From CAZLGM01 sp964623625 (GTDB lineage: Bacteria; Desulfobacterota; Desulfobulbia; Desulfobulbales; Desulfocapsaceae), in NCBI GenBank assembly GCA_964623625.1, contig CAZUUJ010000011.1, positions 1 to 64,000 on the forward strand: 64,000 nucleotides of DNA. Direction: 5' to 3'. The translations under genes were made by a program, and so were the position numbers. Of this stretch, positions 25,976-34,290 are shown one piece after another; positions within the stretch are counted from its first letter, which is position 1; each line of letters opens with the position of its first letter. The notes beneath the pieces were generated by a model. The model saw only the letters and a list, made by a program, of their open reading frames with translations. It was not told the DNA's origin and ran no database searches.

Positions 25976-27883
25976 TTACTCCTCACCCGATTCTACTTTC
26001 ACGATTTTATCTCCAGGCTGCAGAGCATCACCGACTTCTGACCAGATATTTGTTACAATCCCGCCAACTTCACTGGTTATAGGCGTCTGCATTTTCATGG
26101 CTTCCATAATGGCCACCCTGTCACCGTCCTGTATTTTCTGTCCTTCCTCAACCAGGATTTCACAAACATTTCCGGCAAATGATGCGCGAATATCGCCTGC
26201 TTTAGCAAGGTGGAGAATTTCCTCTTTGGAGAGAACATTTACGGCAACCGCACCTTCATCCTGTTCAGGTTCAAAGGCAAACATTCTCTGATGGTGGTCG
26301 ACATTCAAGTAGACGTTGGTTACGCCGTCTTCGTTAACCGGCGAAGGACCGACTTCGATCATATGTTCTTTACCGTTATGGTCGGTAAATGTGAGATTCT
26401 CACCGATATCATACCCGCCGGTACGTAAAAAAATACTGGGCGGCAGCACATAGACCCTGCCGAATTTCTCTTCAAATTGCATAAAATCGACGGCATCATT
26501 TGGATGCTGCAGATAGAGGACCAGTTCCTGTTCACTTGGCTCTCTGCCCAGACGATCAGTGAGAGTCTCACGCTCCTTGTCGATATCCATATCCTCTATA
26601 TCTTCGATGCCGCCTTCCTCTTCGAGTACCGTCTTATAGTCATCACCTAAAACTTTTTTGTAGATCCATTCATCCGGTTCATAGAAAGGGAAGGGGCCGT
26701 ATTTGCCGAGCAGAAGATTGCGCAGGTCTCCAGATGGATTTCCATATCGTTCACCTTCTTGAACATTGGATACGGCAGTTGTCCATAAAATCTGCGAACC
26801 AGGAGTGACCGACCAGTAGTTGCCAAGCTCTTTCTGAACCCGTGGCAACTCTTTATGAAGAATATCAGGCATCTTATCAATGAATCCTCCTTTGACAGCC
26901 TGCTCGAGACTTGAGCCCATTGCGCCGCCAGGCAATTTGTGAATCTGGACGGTGGGCTGGAAGCCTTTGATCTGTGATTCAAAAGCAGCGTAATATTTTC
27001 GCTCATCACGGATGACTTCGGAGGTTTCAATGACCGCCTCTTCATTAATGCAGGCAGGCTCAAACCCTTCATCACGTAAAGTCTGGATAACTGTAAGAAT
27101 CGGCGGAGGACCATAAAATCCGGTGAATGAAGAATCTGCGGCATCAACGATATTGCAGCCGTTTTTCACTGCGGCAACGATCCTGCCAACATCATTGCCA
27201 TCAGTGTTGTGGCCATGATAATGAATGACCAGGTCCGGATAGCTGTTCTTAATGGAATCGATCAGCTCCCCGATTCTTATAGGAGTTCCAAGGCCCCCAT
27301 GATTCTTAACACAGAGAATAATATCCTCACCGGTCACATCGAGGATTTCCCGGACCTTTTTTACATAAAAAACGTTGGTGTGTTCAGGGCCTGTTGAAAA
27401 ACAGATAGCTGGTTCATTGATCTTACCTGCTAAGGCAACTTCTTCAAAAACATCCTGCATATTCGGGATATGGTTCATGAAATCGAATGTCCGCCAGACA
27501 TCGACATATTGAGCAAATTCCCGCACGGTAACCCGAATAACATTTTTGGGATAGGGTCGATAGCCGAACAGGTTGACACCCCGGCAAAGGGTCTGGAACA
27601 TGGTTTCCGGCATCTTTTCTCTAAGCAGCTGAAGCTTGAGGAAAGGATCAACCTGTTTTCTCAGCATATCGACATGAATGGAGGCACCACCTGTTATTTC
27701 AAGAGAGAAATAGCCGGCACGTTCACGTGACGGTGCTGCCAGTAAATCGGTGTGCAGTAAGATACGATTCTTAAAATCGGACTGGGAGAGATCCCTTGCC
27801 GTGTTGGTAATGTAATAGCCTTTGCTGTTGCGGATATTGGTCAGAACCTCACCAATCTCCGTTCCCTGAATAATGCGTTCCAT
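25976..27883 (-). CDS. Biotin-dependent carboxylase: carboxyltransferase + biotin carrier subunit (PycB/OadA-like)
   Basis: A 635-residue protein with an N-terminal HMGL-like barrel (about 20-310), a conserved PYC_OADA-type middle region and a C-terminal biotinyl domain with the biotin Lys in EAMKMQ. The ATG at 27883 is chosen over a TTG 30 bases upstream because AAGGA stands 6-7 nt before it. The partner biotin carboxylase is immediately upstream. The expected barrel motif RDAHQS is not found (region reads LLHTDLLAAPSRERAG), and HYHGHNTDG replaces the usual HTHDTSG. Pyruvate carboxylation to oxaloacetate is likely from context, but a different acyl substrate is possible. Confidence 0.82.
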   Translation of the reverse strand: MERIIQGTEIGEVLTNIRNSKGYYITNTARDLSQSDFKNRILLHTDLLAAPSRERAGYFSLEITGGASIHVDMLRKQVDPFLKLQLLREKMPETMFQTLCRGVNLFGYRPYPKNVIRVTVREFAQYVDVWRTFDFMNHIPNMQDVFEEVALAGKINEPAICFSTGPEHTNVFYVKKVREILDVTGEDIILCVKNHGGLGTPIRIGELIDSIKNSYPDLVIHYHGHNTDGNDVGRIVAAVKNGCNIVDAADSSFTGFYGPPPILTVIQTLRDEGFEPACINEEAVIETSEVIRDERKYYAAFESQIKGFQPTVQIHKLPGGAMGSSLEQAVKGGFIDKMPDILHKELPRVQKELGNYWSVTPGSQILWTTAVSNVQEGERYGNPSGDLRNLLLGKYGPFPFYEPDEWIYKKVLGDDYKTVLEEEGGIEDIEDMDIDKERETLTDRLGREPSEQELVLYLQHPNDAVDFMQFEEKFGRVYVLPPSIFLRTGGYDIGENLTFTDHNGKEHMIEVGPSPVNEDGVTNVYLNVDHHQRMFAFEPEQDEGAVAVNVLSKEEILHLAKAGDIRASFAGNVCEILVEEGQKIQDGDRVAIMEAMKMQTPITSEVGGIVTNIWSEVGDALQPGDKIVKVESGEE

Positions 27884-27981
27884 GTATTTTCCTTCTTTTA
27901 TATTGCAGAGCAAAGAAACGTCTCAGCTGTCTTTCTTCATCATATTGTCTGTTTAAATTCCAAAAGGTGCGTGCTAGTAAC

Positions 27982-29424
27982 TTATGCGGCGTAGGGGTTT
28001 TCTCCTCGATGATGTATTTCAGCGATCAACCCGGCCAATTTATCCACTTCACCTCTTGAATCGTCATATTCGAACAGATGCTCATGTGTATCGAGAAAAG
28101 AAGTGTCGAAGTCACCTTTCATGAAATCTAGATCTTTTACAATATTGAGATAAAACGGAATGGTGGTTTTGGGTCCGGTAATCACGAAGTTGGTGAGACA
28201 GCGACGGAGACGGTCGACCGTTTCATTCCAGGAGAAACCAAATACCGTCATCTTGACAAGCAAAGAATCGTAAACTTCTGGAATAGTGTAACCCTGATAG
28301 ACAAAACCATCGAGCCGTACACCATAGCCACCCGGAGGGCGATACACGGTGACAGTCTTGCCGCCTTCAGGCATAAAGTCAGCCTGAGGGTCTTCGGCAT
28401 TGATTCGCATCTCAATAGCATGACCCCGCATTTTGACATCCTGTTGGGTAAAAGCCAGTTTTTTGCCAAGGGCTAGCTTAATCTGGGTACGAACAATATC
28501 GATACCGGTAACCATTTCCGTAACCGTGTGTTCTACCTGAACACGGGTATTGATTTCCATGAAATAGTAGTTGTAGTCCTTGTCGATAAGGAATTCGACT
28601 GTTCCGGCATTGAAATAGTTGGCTGCCTCAGCCGCTTTGACAGCGGTTTTACATATTTCATCAAGAAGATTCTGGTCGCCAATCATTGATGGGGCGATTT
28701 CGATAAGTTTTTGGTTTCGTCTTTGAATCGAACAATCTCGGGTGCCGAGATGTACGGTTGTTCCCTCACTGTCGGCAATGACCTGGACCTCGACATGTTT
28801 TGGTTTAATAACCACTTTCTCGAGGTAGACCGAGTCGTCGTTGAAAGCGGCAAGTGCCTCGCCTCTGGCTATCGGTAGCTCTTCTAATAGCTGTTCTTCA
28901 TTCTCAACCAGCCTGATTCCGCGGCCTCCTCCTCCGGATGTGGCTTTGAGCATGACAGGATAACCATAGGTTCTGCCGAATTCGATAGCCTGCTGTTCTC
29001 CCTCTTTGCCTTCCAGCAGATTTTCTGTGCCGGGGACCATAGGTATACCTGCATCGGCCATGATATTTCTGGCAATCACCTTATTGCCAAGATTGGAAAT
29101 GACTTTGGAGGATGGACCGATAAAAGTGATATCATTTTCCTCACACGCCTTGGCAAAGTCCGCATTTTCCGCGAGAAATCCGTAGCCTGGATGAATTGCA
29201 CAGGCACCGGATCGTTTGGCGACGCCAATAATTTTATCTATGTTCAAATAGTCACTGCGAGGACCATCGCCAAGTAAAATGGCTTCGTTGGCAATACGAA
29301 TGTGGCTTGAATCGGAATCCGGTTTTTCATATACGGCGACAGCTTCATAATCAAGCTCTTGAATAGCTCTGATGAGTCTCAAAGCTATTTCACCGCGGTT
29401 TGCTACAAGAATTTTCTTTTTCAA
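27982..29424 (-). CDS. Biotin carboxylase subunit (PycA/AccC-like)
   Basis: A 480-residue ATP-grasp biotin carboxylase that carboxylates biotin with bicarbonate and ATP. Start motif KKKILVANRGEIALR, the glycine-rich lid GGGGRGIR, and the catalytic region FMEINTRVQVEHTVTEM (Glu/Arg) are present. TTG start with AGGA five nt before it; no ATG alternative. Followed after about 100 nt by the carboxyltransferase/biotin subunit, so it most likely serves that two-subunit pyruvate carboxylase rather than acetyl-CoA carboxylase. No accB or accD is in the window. Confidence 0.9.
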   Translation of the reverse strand: MKKKILVANRGEIALRLIRAIQELDYEAVAVYEKPDSDSSHIRIANEAILLGDGPRSDYLNIDKIIGVAKRSGACAIHPGYGFLAENADFAKACEENDITFIGPSSKVISNLGNKVIARNIMADAGIPMVPGTENLLEGKEGEQQAIEFGRTYGYPVMLKATSGGGGRGIRLVENEEQLLEELPIARGEALAAFNDDSVYLEKVVIKPKHVEVQVIADSEGTTVHLGTRDCSIQRRNQKLIEIAPSMIGDQNLLDEICKTAVKAAEAANYFNAGTVEFLIDKDYNYYFMEINTRVQVEHTVTEMVTGIDIVRTQIKLALGKKLAFTQQDVKMRGHAIEMRINAEDPQADFMPEGGKTVTVYRPPGGYGVRLDGFVYQGYTIPEVYDSLLVKMTVFGFSWNETVDRLRRCLTNFVITGPKTTIPFYLNIVKDLDFMKGDFDTSFLDTHEHLFEYDDSRGEVDKLAGLIAEIHHRGENPYAA

Positions 29425-29707
29425 TGTTGTCCTCTTTTGTTCTTGGTTCTGATCAGACGCAATGAATTACTGCTCGCCTGAGGTCCGGATCAATTTGCTC
29501 CAGTGGAACTGGGTGCCTGGTAGGTCTGGGAATAAAAATTACCCAAATCGCGACATATTAATTTCTTTGAATTATTATATCAAGTGTTTGGATAATATTT
29601 CTTTGTGGACACCTGAATCCGTAAACAATCCATTACTGAAATAAAACAATTAAACCCGTACATCTGTTTTATATCATGGGTAAAAATGATCGTTTTCAGA
29701 TACGGAT

Positions 29708-31393
29708 TCAAGATCGCGTTAATTGTCTGTATTTGATCCGTTTAGGCAAATCCGCTTTTGAGCCGAGTCGGTTTCTTCGGTCTTTCTCATAATCGGAATA
29801 ATTGCCTTCGAACCAGACAGTTTGGGAGTCGCCCTCAAAGGCGAGAATATGGGTGGCGATTCGATCGAGGAACCAGCGGTCATGGCTGATGACAACAGCA
29901 CAGCCTCCGAAAATTTCTAAAGCTTCTTCCAGGGCACGCAGTGTATTAACATCGAGGTCATTTGTCGGTTCATCAAGGAGAAGGACGTTACCGCCTTCCT
30001 TAAGCATTTTAGCAAGATGTACTCTGTTTCGTTGTCCACCTGACAATAGTCCGACTTTTTTCTGCTGGTCGGAGCCAGTAAAATTGAACCTGGCAACGTA
30101 GGCACGGGAGTTCACCTCTTGGGTGCCGAGCCAGATGGTGTCTTGTGACTCGGATATGGCTTCCCATATTGTCTGCTCGGGATCAAGAGTGTCCCGGCTC
30201 TGATCGACATACGACAACTTGACGGTTTCCCCGATACGTATTTCTCCTTTATCAGGGGATTCCTGTCCGGTAATCATTTTAAAAAGAGTGGATTTGCCGG
30301 CACCGTTGGGGCCGATGATACCGACGATGCCTCCTGGAGGCAGGTTGAAATGCAGGTCTTCTACCAGTAGTTTATCACCTAGGCTCTTCTGGATATGTTT
30401 ACCGTCTATCACGAGTTTGCCAAGACGGGGACCTGGTGGAATGAACAGCTCGAGTTCCTTATTCAACCGTTCACTCTTCTGGTCCATCAGTTTGTCATAA
30501 GCGCTGATTCGGGCCTTTGATTTAGAGCGCTTGCCCTTGGGTGACATCCTGATCCATTCAAGTTCCCTTTGCAGGGTTTGCTGACGTTTGGATTCCTGCT
30601 TTTCCTCCATGGTAAGACGTTTCTGTTTCTGGTCCAGCCAGGATGAATAGTTTCCTTTCCAGGGAATGCCAATCCCACGGTCAAGTTCGAGAATCCAGCC
30701 GGCTACATTGTCGAGGAAGTAGCGGTCATGGGTTACGGCAATTACAGTTCCCGGGAAATTATGGAGGTGGTGTTCAAGCCAGCTGACCGATTCAGCATCG
30801 AGATGGTTGGTTGGCTCATCGAGTAGTAGAATGTCAGGGCTGCGCAGCAGGATGCGGCATAGAGCAACCCGCCTTTTTTCACCACCTGACAGAACTGAGC
30901 AGGGAGTGTCGGAAGGTGGACAGCGCAGAGCATCCATGGCCATTTCCAACCGACTGTCCAGGTCCCAGGCACCGGTTGCATCGAGCTTGTCTTGAATCGA
31001 ACCCTGTTTTTCAATGAGCGCCTGCATTTCATCATCACTCATGGGTTCGGCAAACTTCTCATTAATCTGGTTATACTCATCAAGCAGATTAACGATTTCC
31101 TGAACACCTTCTTCTACCACATCTTTGACTGTTTTATCCGGATCGAGTTGCGGTTCCTGCTCGAGATAATCAACAGTGAATCCTGGTGCGAGGACGGTTT
31201 TACCGTTGAATTCAGTATCGATTCCGGCAAGAATACGTAATAAAGTACTCTTTCCTGATCCGTTAAGCCCTAGAACACCGATTTTGGCACCATAAAAATA
31301 TGACAACGAAATATCTTTCAGGACAGTTTTATTGTTAAATTGTTTAGATACTCTGATCATCGAATAGATGATTTTTTTATCGTCAGTGGGCAT
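29708..31393 (-). CDS. ettA: Energy-dependent translational throttle protein EttA (ABC-F)
   Basis: A 561-residue tandem ABC ATPase without membrane helices. Walker A motifs are GLNGSGKSTL (first) and GPNGAGKSTL (second); signatures are LSGGEKRRVALCR and LSGGQRNRVHLAK. The linker between the ATPase halves is lysine/arginine rich (KGKRSKSKAR), and length matches EttA (about 555). Family members bind the ribosomal E site and couple elongation to ATP/ADP levels. Confidence 0.94.
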   Translation of the reverse strand: MPTDDKKIIYSMIRVSKQFNNKTVLKDISLSYFYGAKIGVLGLNGSGKSTLLRILAGIDTEFNGKTVLAPGFTVDYLEQEPQLDPDKTVKDVVEEGVQEIVNLLDEYNQINEKFAEPMSDDEMQALIEKQGSIQDKLDATGAWDLDSRLEMAMDALRCPPSDTPCSVLSGGEKRRVALCRILLRSPDILLLDEPTNHLDAESVSWLEHHLHNFPGTVIAVTHDRYFLDNVAGWILELDRGIGIPWKGNYSSWLDQKQKRLTMEEKQESKRQQTLQRELEWIRMSPKGKRSKSKARISAYDKLMDQKSERLNKELELFIPPGPRLGKLVIDGKHIQKSLGDKLLVEDLHFNLPPGGIVGIIGPNGAGKSTLFKMITGQESPDKGEIRIGETVKLSYVDQSRDTLDPEQTIWEAISESQDTIWLGTQEVNSRAYVARFNFTGSDQQKKVGLLSGGQRNRVHLAKMLKEGGNVLLLDEPTNDLDVNTLRALEEALEIFGGCAVVISHDRWFLDRIATHILAFEGDSQTVWFEGNYSDYEKDRRNRLGSKADLPKRIKYRQLTRS

Positions 31394-31569
31394 AGTGTTT
31401 CTAGGTGTTGATGATAAGGAGATTGAGTGTTTTTAATTGATAATAGCTTCAAACAGAATGTTTGCAGGTTGGGTTTGAAGTCCGGAGATTTCTGCTTAAC
31501 TCGAGAACCAGCAATAAACGTTACTATTTGAAGCTGTAAAAAGATTCAGTATACCATTATTGTTGAGTA

Positions 31570-31613
31570 AAAAAAAATGGAAGAGACGATGTCTTGTCTC
31601 TTCCATTTTTTAT
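31570..31613 (-). terminator. Terminator after the selenorhodanese gene
   Basis: Arms AATGGAAGAGAC and GTCTCTTCCATT with an 8-nt loop (31588-31595), flanked by A and T tracts on both sides, so it can work in both directions. On the minus strand it follows the rhodanese stop by about 70 nt and ends in a T run. Confidence 0.85.
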
Positions 31614-31683
31614 TTGGTGCGTCAATATACTCTTGTTCAGCATATTGAGCAAATAATTTGCTTCTTGCTAAACGTTAGAAGAA

Positions 31684-33018
31684 TTACGGTCGGATAATTT
31701 CACAGTCACATTCGGCATCATCAATATTTAACAACAGGAATTTTACATTATACCCGTGTTTTTTCAATTCCTGGTAAGCCATATCCGCACGTGAACCGGT
31801 GCTGCAATGAATGTATACCTTTTTATCCTTAGGAATTTCATTCATCCGTGGAATAATTTCATCGAGTGGAATGTTCATTGTGTTCTTGAAGATTCCCAGT
31901 TCAGCGACTTCAGCTGGTGTTCTTGCATCAATGACAAAGGTAGTTGGGTCTCCACCATCCGTTGCTTTTTTAAAGTCAGCAACGCTCACTTCGCCCTTAC
32001 CGAGCTTTCGCTTCCAATAAATTTCAGTCGAAGCAATCGGACCGCTTTCAATTGCGCCACCAGACTTGACCCATCCCTGGTAGTTGCCATAAACGGTCGA
32101 GACTTGTTTGTAGCCATCTTCGCGAAGATCATCTATTGCATCAATAACTTCTTCAATGTTGTCACTGTAAACGACGACAGGGGCTTTCCTGGGTATATCA
32201 CCGACCCTGTCTTCAAGTTTTTCGTAGGTTATGGGAACAGCACGGGCAATCCGTCCTTTTACAGCTACACCGTCTTTTCTAAGATCAATAAGAACAATAT
32301 TGCCTTTTTCAATGAAGCTTTTTGAGGCATAGGTAAGATTGCCGCCTTTAACCCAGGCAGGCTCACCGTCGAGATAGACACGAACGTTTTTATGACCAAG
32401 TTTTTTCGCCAGACCGGCGTTTTTTGTAGACATGCCTCAGGTAGGGCCTCCACAATAAAAAACAAGGAGCTGCTCTTTATCTTTAGGCAGCACAGCACTC
32501 TTTTGTTTCTTGAGTTTTGGAACCGGTATGGAGATAGACCTGGGCAGATGGGATTGGGCATAACGTTTAGGTGGACGTGCATCAACAAGTGTCATTTTAA
32601 CGTTACCGGTTACCAGTTTGACCAGTTCATCCGTTTTTATTTCAGTTACGCCGGCGGGCAATTTGGCAAGTTTGGGCTTGATGACAGTAGCAATTTTGTC
32701 TTTGCCGACAACTTTGTATTTAATAATAGCTGCCTCGCCTTTGAAAGCATATTTGACACCTTGAGTGTCATCATTAAACTTAACCATCATGGTTTTGGCA
32801 GCTTTGCCTTTGCCAACCTTGATGGAAATGGTCTTTGCCTTATTTGACTTGCCAACGACCTTGCCTTTGAAGACATTTTTGGCTTTTTTGGGTTGTGCAG
32901 CTTTGGCTGCTGGTTTTGCGGCTTTGGTGCTACCGGTGGTAGCAGTCTGAGTGCAGCCAGTAGCGATAAAGGCTGCAGTAATCAGAACAGGTAAAAATTT
33001 CAGTATTGTTTTTTTCAT
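31684..33018 (-). CDS. Selenocysteine-containing triple-rhodanese lipoprotein (UGA-recoded)
   Basis: One continuous frame of 444 codons broken only by a TGA at 32437-32439. Upstream, from the ATG at 33018 (GGAGG five nt before it): a signal peptide with lipobox ATGC (Cys22), a Lys/Ala-rich linker, a small beta-rich domain (about 45-115) and the first half of a rhodanese domain (TLVDARPPKRYAQSHL) ending YCGGPT. Downstream: the second half of that domain (AKKLGHKNVRVYLDGEPAW), a second rhodanese without active Cys (VVYSDN), and a third with Cys in HCSTGSRAD. Predicted Sec194 lies five residues after Cys189. A SECIS-like hairpin follows the UGA. Likely a periplasmic sulfane-sulfur transferase. 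A TGC-to-TGA base error is the main alternative. Confidence 0.85.
32395..32439 (-). promoter_or_regulatory. Bacterial SECIS-like element after the UGA
   Basis: After the UGA (32437-32439, minus strand) there are 21 nt and then a hairpin with stem CGCC (32419-32416)/GGCG (32410-32407) around the 5-nt loop GGUCU. The loop sequence GGUCU is the one I recall for E. coli fdhF, and 21 nt falls in the usual 16-37 nt UGA-to-loop range. The surrounding A tracts do not pair, so the stem is short. Confidence 0.7.
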
Positions 33019-33493
33019 AGATCCCTCCACGGTTTAATGAAAATAAAAAACAGCTGCTTCATCACAACGATAAAACAGAAAGAAAGTAAAAATGTTTATT
33101 GTGGTCTATTGTTCAACCTTGTCTCAGTTGTCGTTCCTTCATTTCTTGCTGGACAATTAGACAACTGAATGATAGGCAGACATCTCTGCGATATTTAAAA
33201 ACCAGTATGAGTACAGCATTGAACCGAATCTGTCATACAGCAGACGGTGATAAACTCAATTTAGAACATTCAAAACCGTCAATTCTTCAGCACGTATCAG
33301 AAGACAACCTAACTTCCATGGTCACCTTGTGCTGGAACAAAAAGACGATCTGACATTCAGCCCCTGTCTCAAGTGAGATCGTAAGGTGGTTCTCAGCTAA
33401 GAACGGGAGGATACTAACCATGACAGCCGACTCCGTGTTTCAATCAACGACGGCAGTCATGTCTTCATTTGTTTGTGGGTACAGCGTTGTCTG
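33019..33493. other. Intergenic region between PsrB-like and selenorhodanese genes
   Basis: About 475 bp with no supportable gene. It contains a separated dyad CAGTTGTC/GACAACTG near 33124-33174, a short palindrome GTTCTCAGCTAAGAAC near 33389-33404, and a long hairpin at 33419-33461. An 84-codon plus-strand frame here has no family likeness and no ribosome site. The selenorhodanese promoter probably lies in this stretch. Confidence 0.5.
33419..33461. terminator. Inverted repeat downstream of psrB-like gene
   Basis: CATGACAGCCG (33419-33429) pairs with CGGCAGTCATG (33451-33461) except for one A-A mismatch, loop 21 nt. It lies about 33 nt beyond the psrB-like stop on the minus strand. No T tract follows, so termination is likely but not certain. 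Confidence 0.5.
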
Positions 33494-34246
33494 TTATCCT
33501 CTTAACACCTCTTTTAATTGATTTTTAGCCGATTCGATGAGTTCAGCCGCCAACTCCCGTTTATTCACATTGACTTTCGGCAGTTTTTTCGGCGCCTGTT
33601 TGTTAACAAGAATCATATCTTTTTCAGATCCATACAGACGGCTGTTCGGTCCAATCTGCACCTGTGGTGAACTTAAACCCTTTGCTCCTTTTTTGACATA
33701 TTGGGCGATTTCGGATTTCGGGTCTTGGAGATCACCGAAAATCCTGGCACGGGCCAGACAGGTCTGTACACAGGCCGGCTCTAGTTCCTGCTCAACTCTG
33801 TCGACACAGTATGTGCACTTATCTGCCTTTCTTCTCATCTTGCCGTCAACCTGAATCCGTTTTACGTAACGGGCGTCATAGGGACAGGCCTTGGCGCAAT
33901 TTCCACAACCGATGCAGCGATCATAATCAATCTGAACACTGCCGTTGAAAGGATCCTTGTAAGTCGCGGCAACCGACAAGGTAATGCTTTCTTCAGTGTC
34001 TGGATCGGTAAAGAATTTTTCGGTTTTTTGAATCGGACATACATCGACGCAGACAGGCTTGTCACAATGGTTGCACAAACCGACATAGTAGGTAGCGGCC
34101 ATACCTTTTTTGGTTTTTTCCGGACCCAATCTGTGGACCCAGTTTCTACTCTGATCGGCTGGGACTTCCCATTCTGCTTTACATGCTATGGTACATGCAT
34201 GACAGCCGACACATCTGTTGAGATCGATAACCATTCCGTATTGCAT
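33494..34246 (-). CDS. 4Fe-4S ferredoxin subunit of molybdopterin oxidoreductase (PsrB/PhsB-like)
   Basis: A 250-residue electron-transfer subunit with four cysteine clusters: CVGCHACTIAC, CNHCDKPVCVDVC, CIGCGNCAKAC and CTYCVDRV with a later CVQTC, giving four [4Fe-4S] clusters. No signal peptide; it would be co-exported with the Tat-bearing catalytic subunit. It follows the catalytic gene by about 45 nt. No NrfD/PsrC-type membrane subunit follows, so the route to the quinone pool is unclear. Confidence 0.92.
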   Translation of the reverse strand: MQYGMVIDLNRCVGCHACTIACKAEWEVPADQSRNWVHRLGPEKTKKGMAATYYVGLCNHCDKPVCVDVCPIQKTEKFFTDPDTEESITLSVAATYKDPFNGSVQIDYDRCIGCGNCAKACPYDARYVKRIQVDGKMRRKADKCTYCVDRVEQELEPACVQTCLARARIFGDLQDPKSEIAQYVKKGAKGLSSPQVQIGPNSRLYGSEKDMILVNKQAPKKLPKVNVNKRELAAELIESAKNQLKEVLRG

Positions 34247-34290
34247 TGTTGTTCCTCCAATTCGTTCACAATGAGTTTAGATCCCGACAG

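Noticed and set aside
31684..32433. A separate 249-codon rhodanese gene starting at 32433
   Set aside because: It begins in the middle of a rhodanese fold, has no ribosome site, and joins in frame with the upstream part through a single TGA.
32392..32847. 151-codon plus-strand frame across the UGA site
   Set aside because: Antisense to the selenorhodanese and without motifs.
33099..33353. 84-codon plus-strand frame in the gap upstream of the selenorhodanese
   Set aside because: No family likeness, no ribosome binding site, and composition unlike its neighbours.
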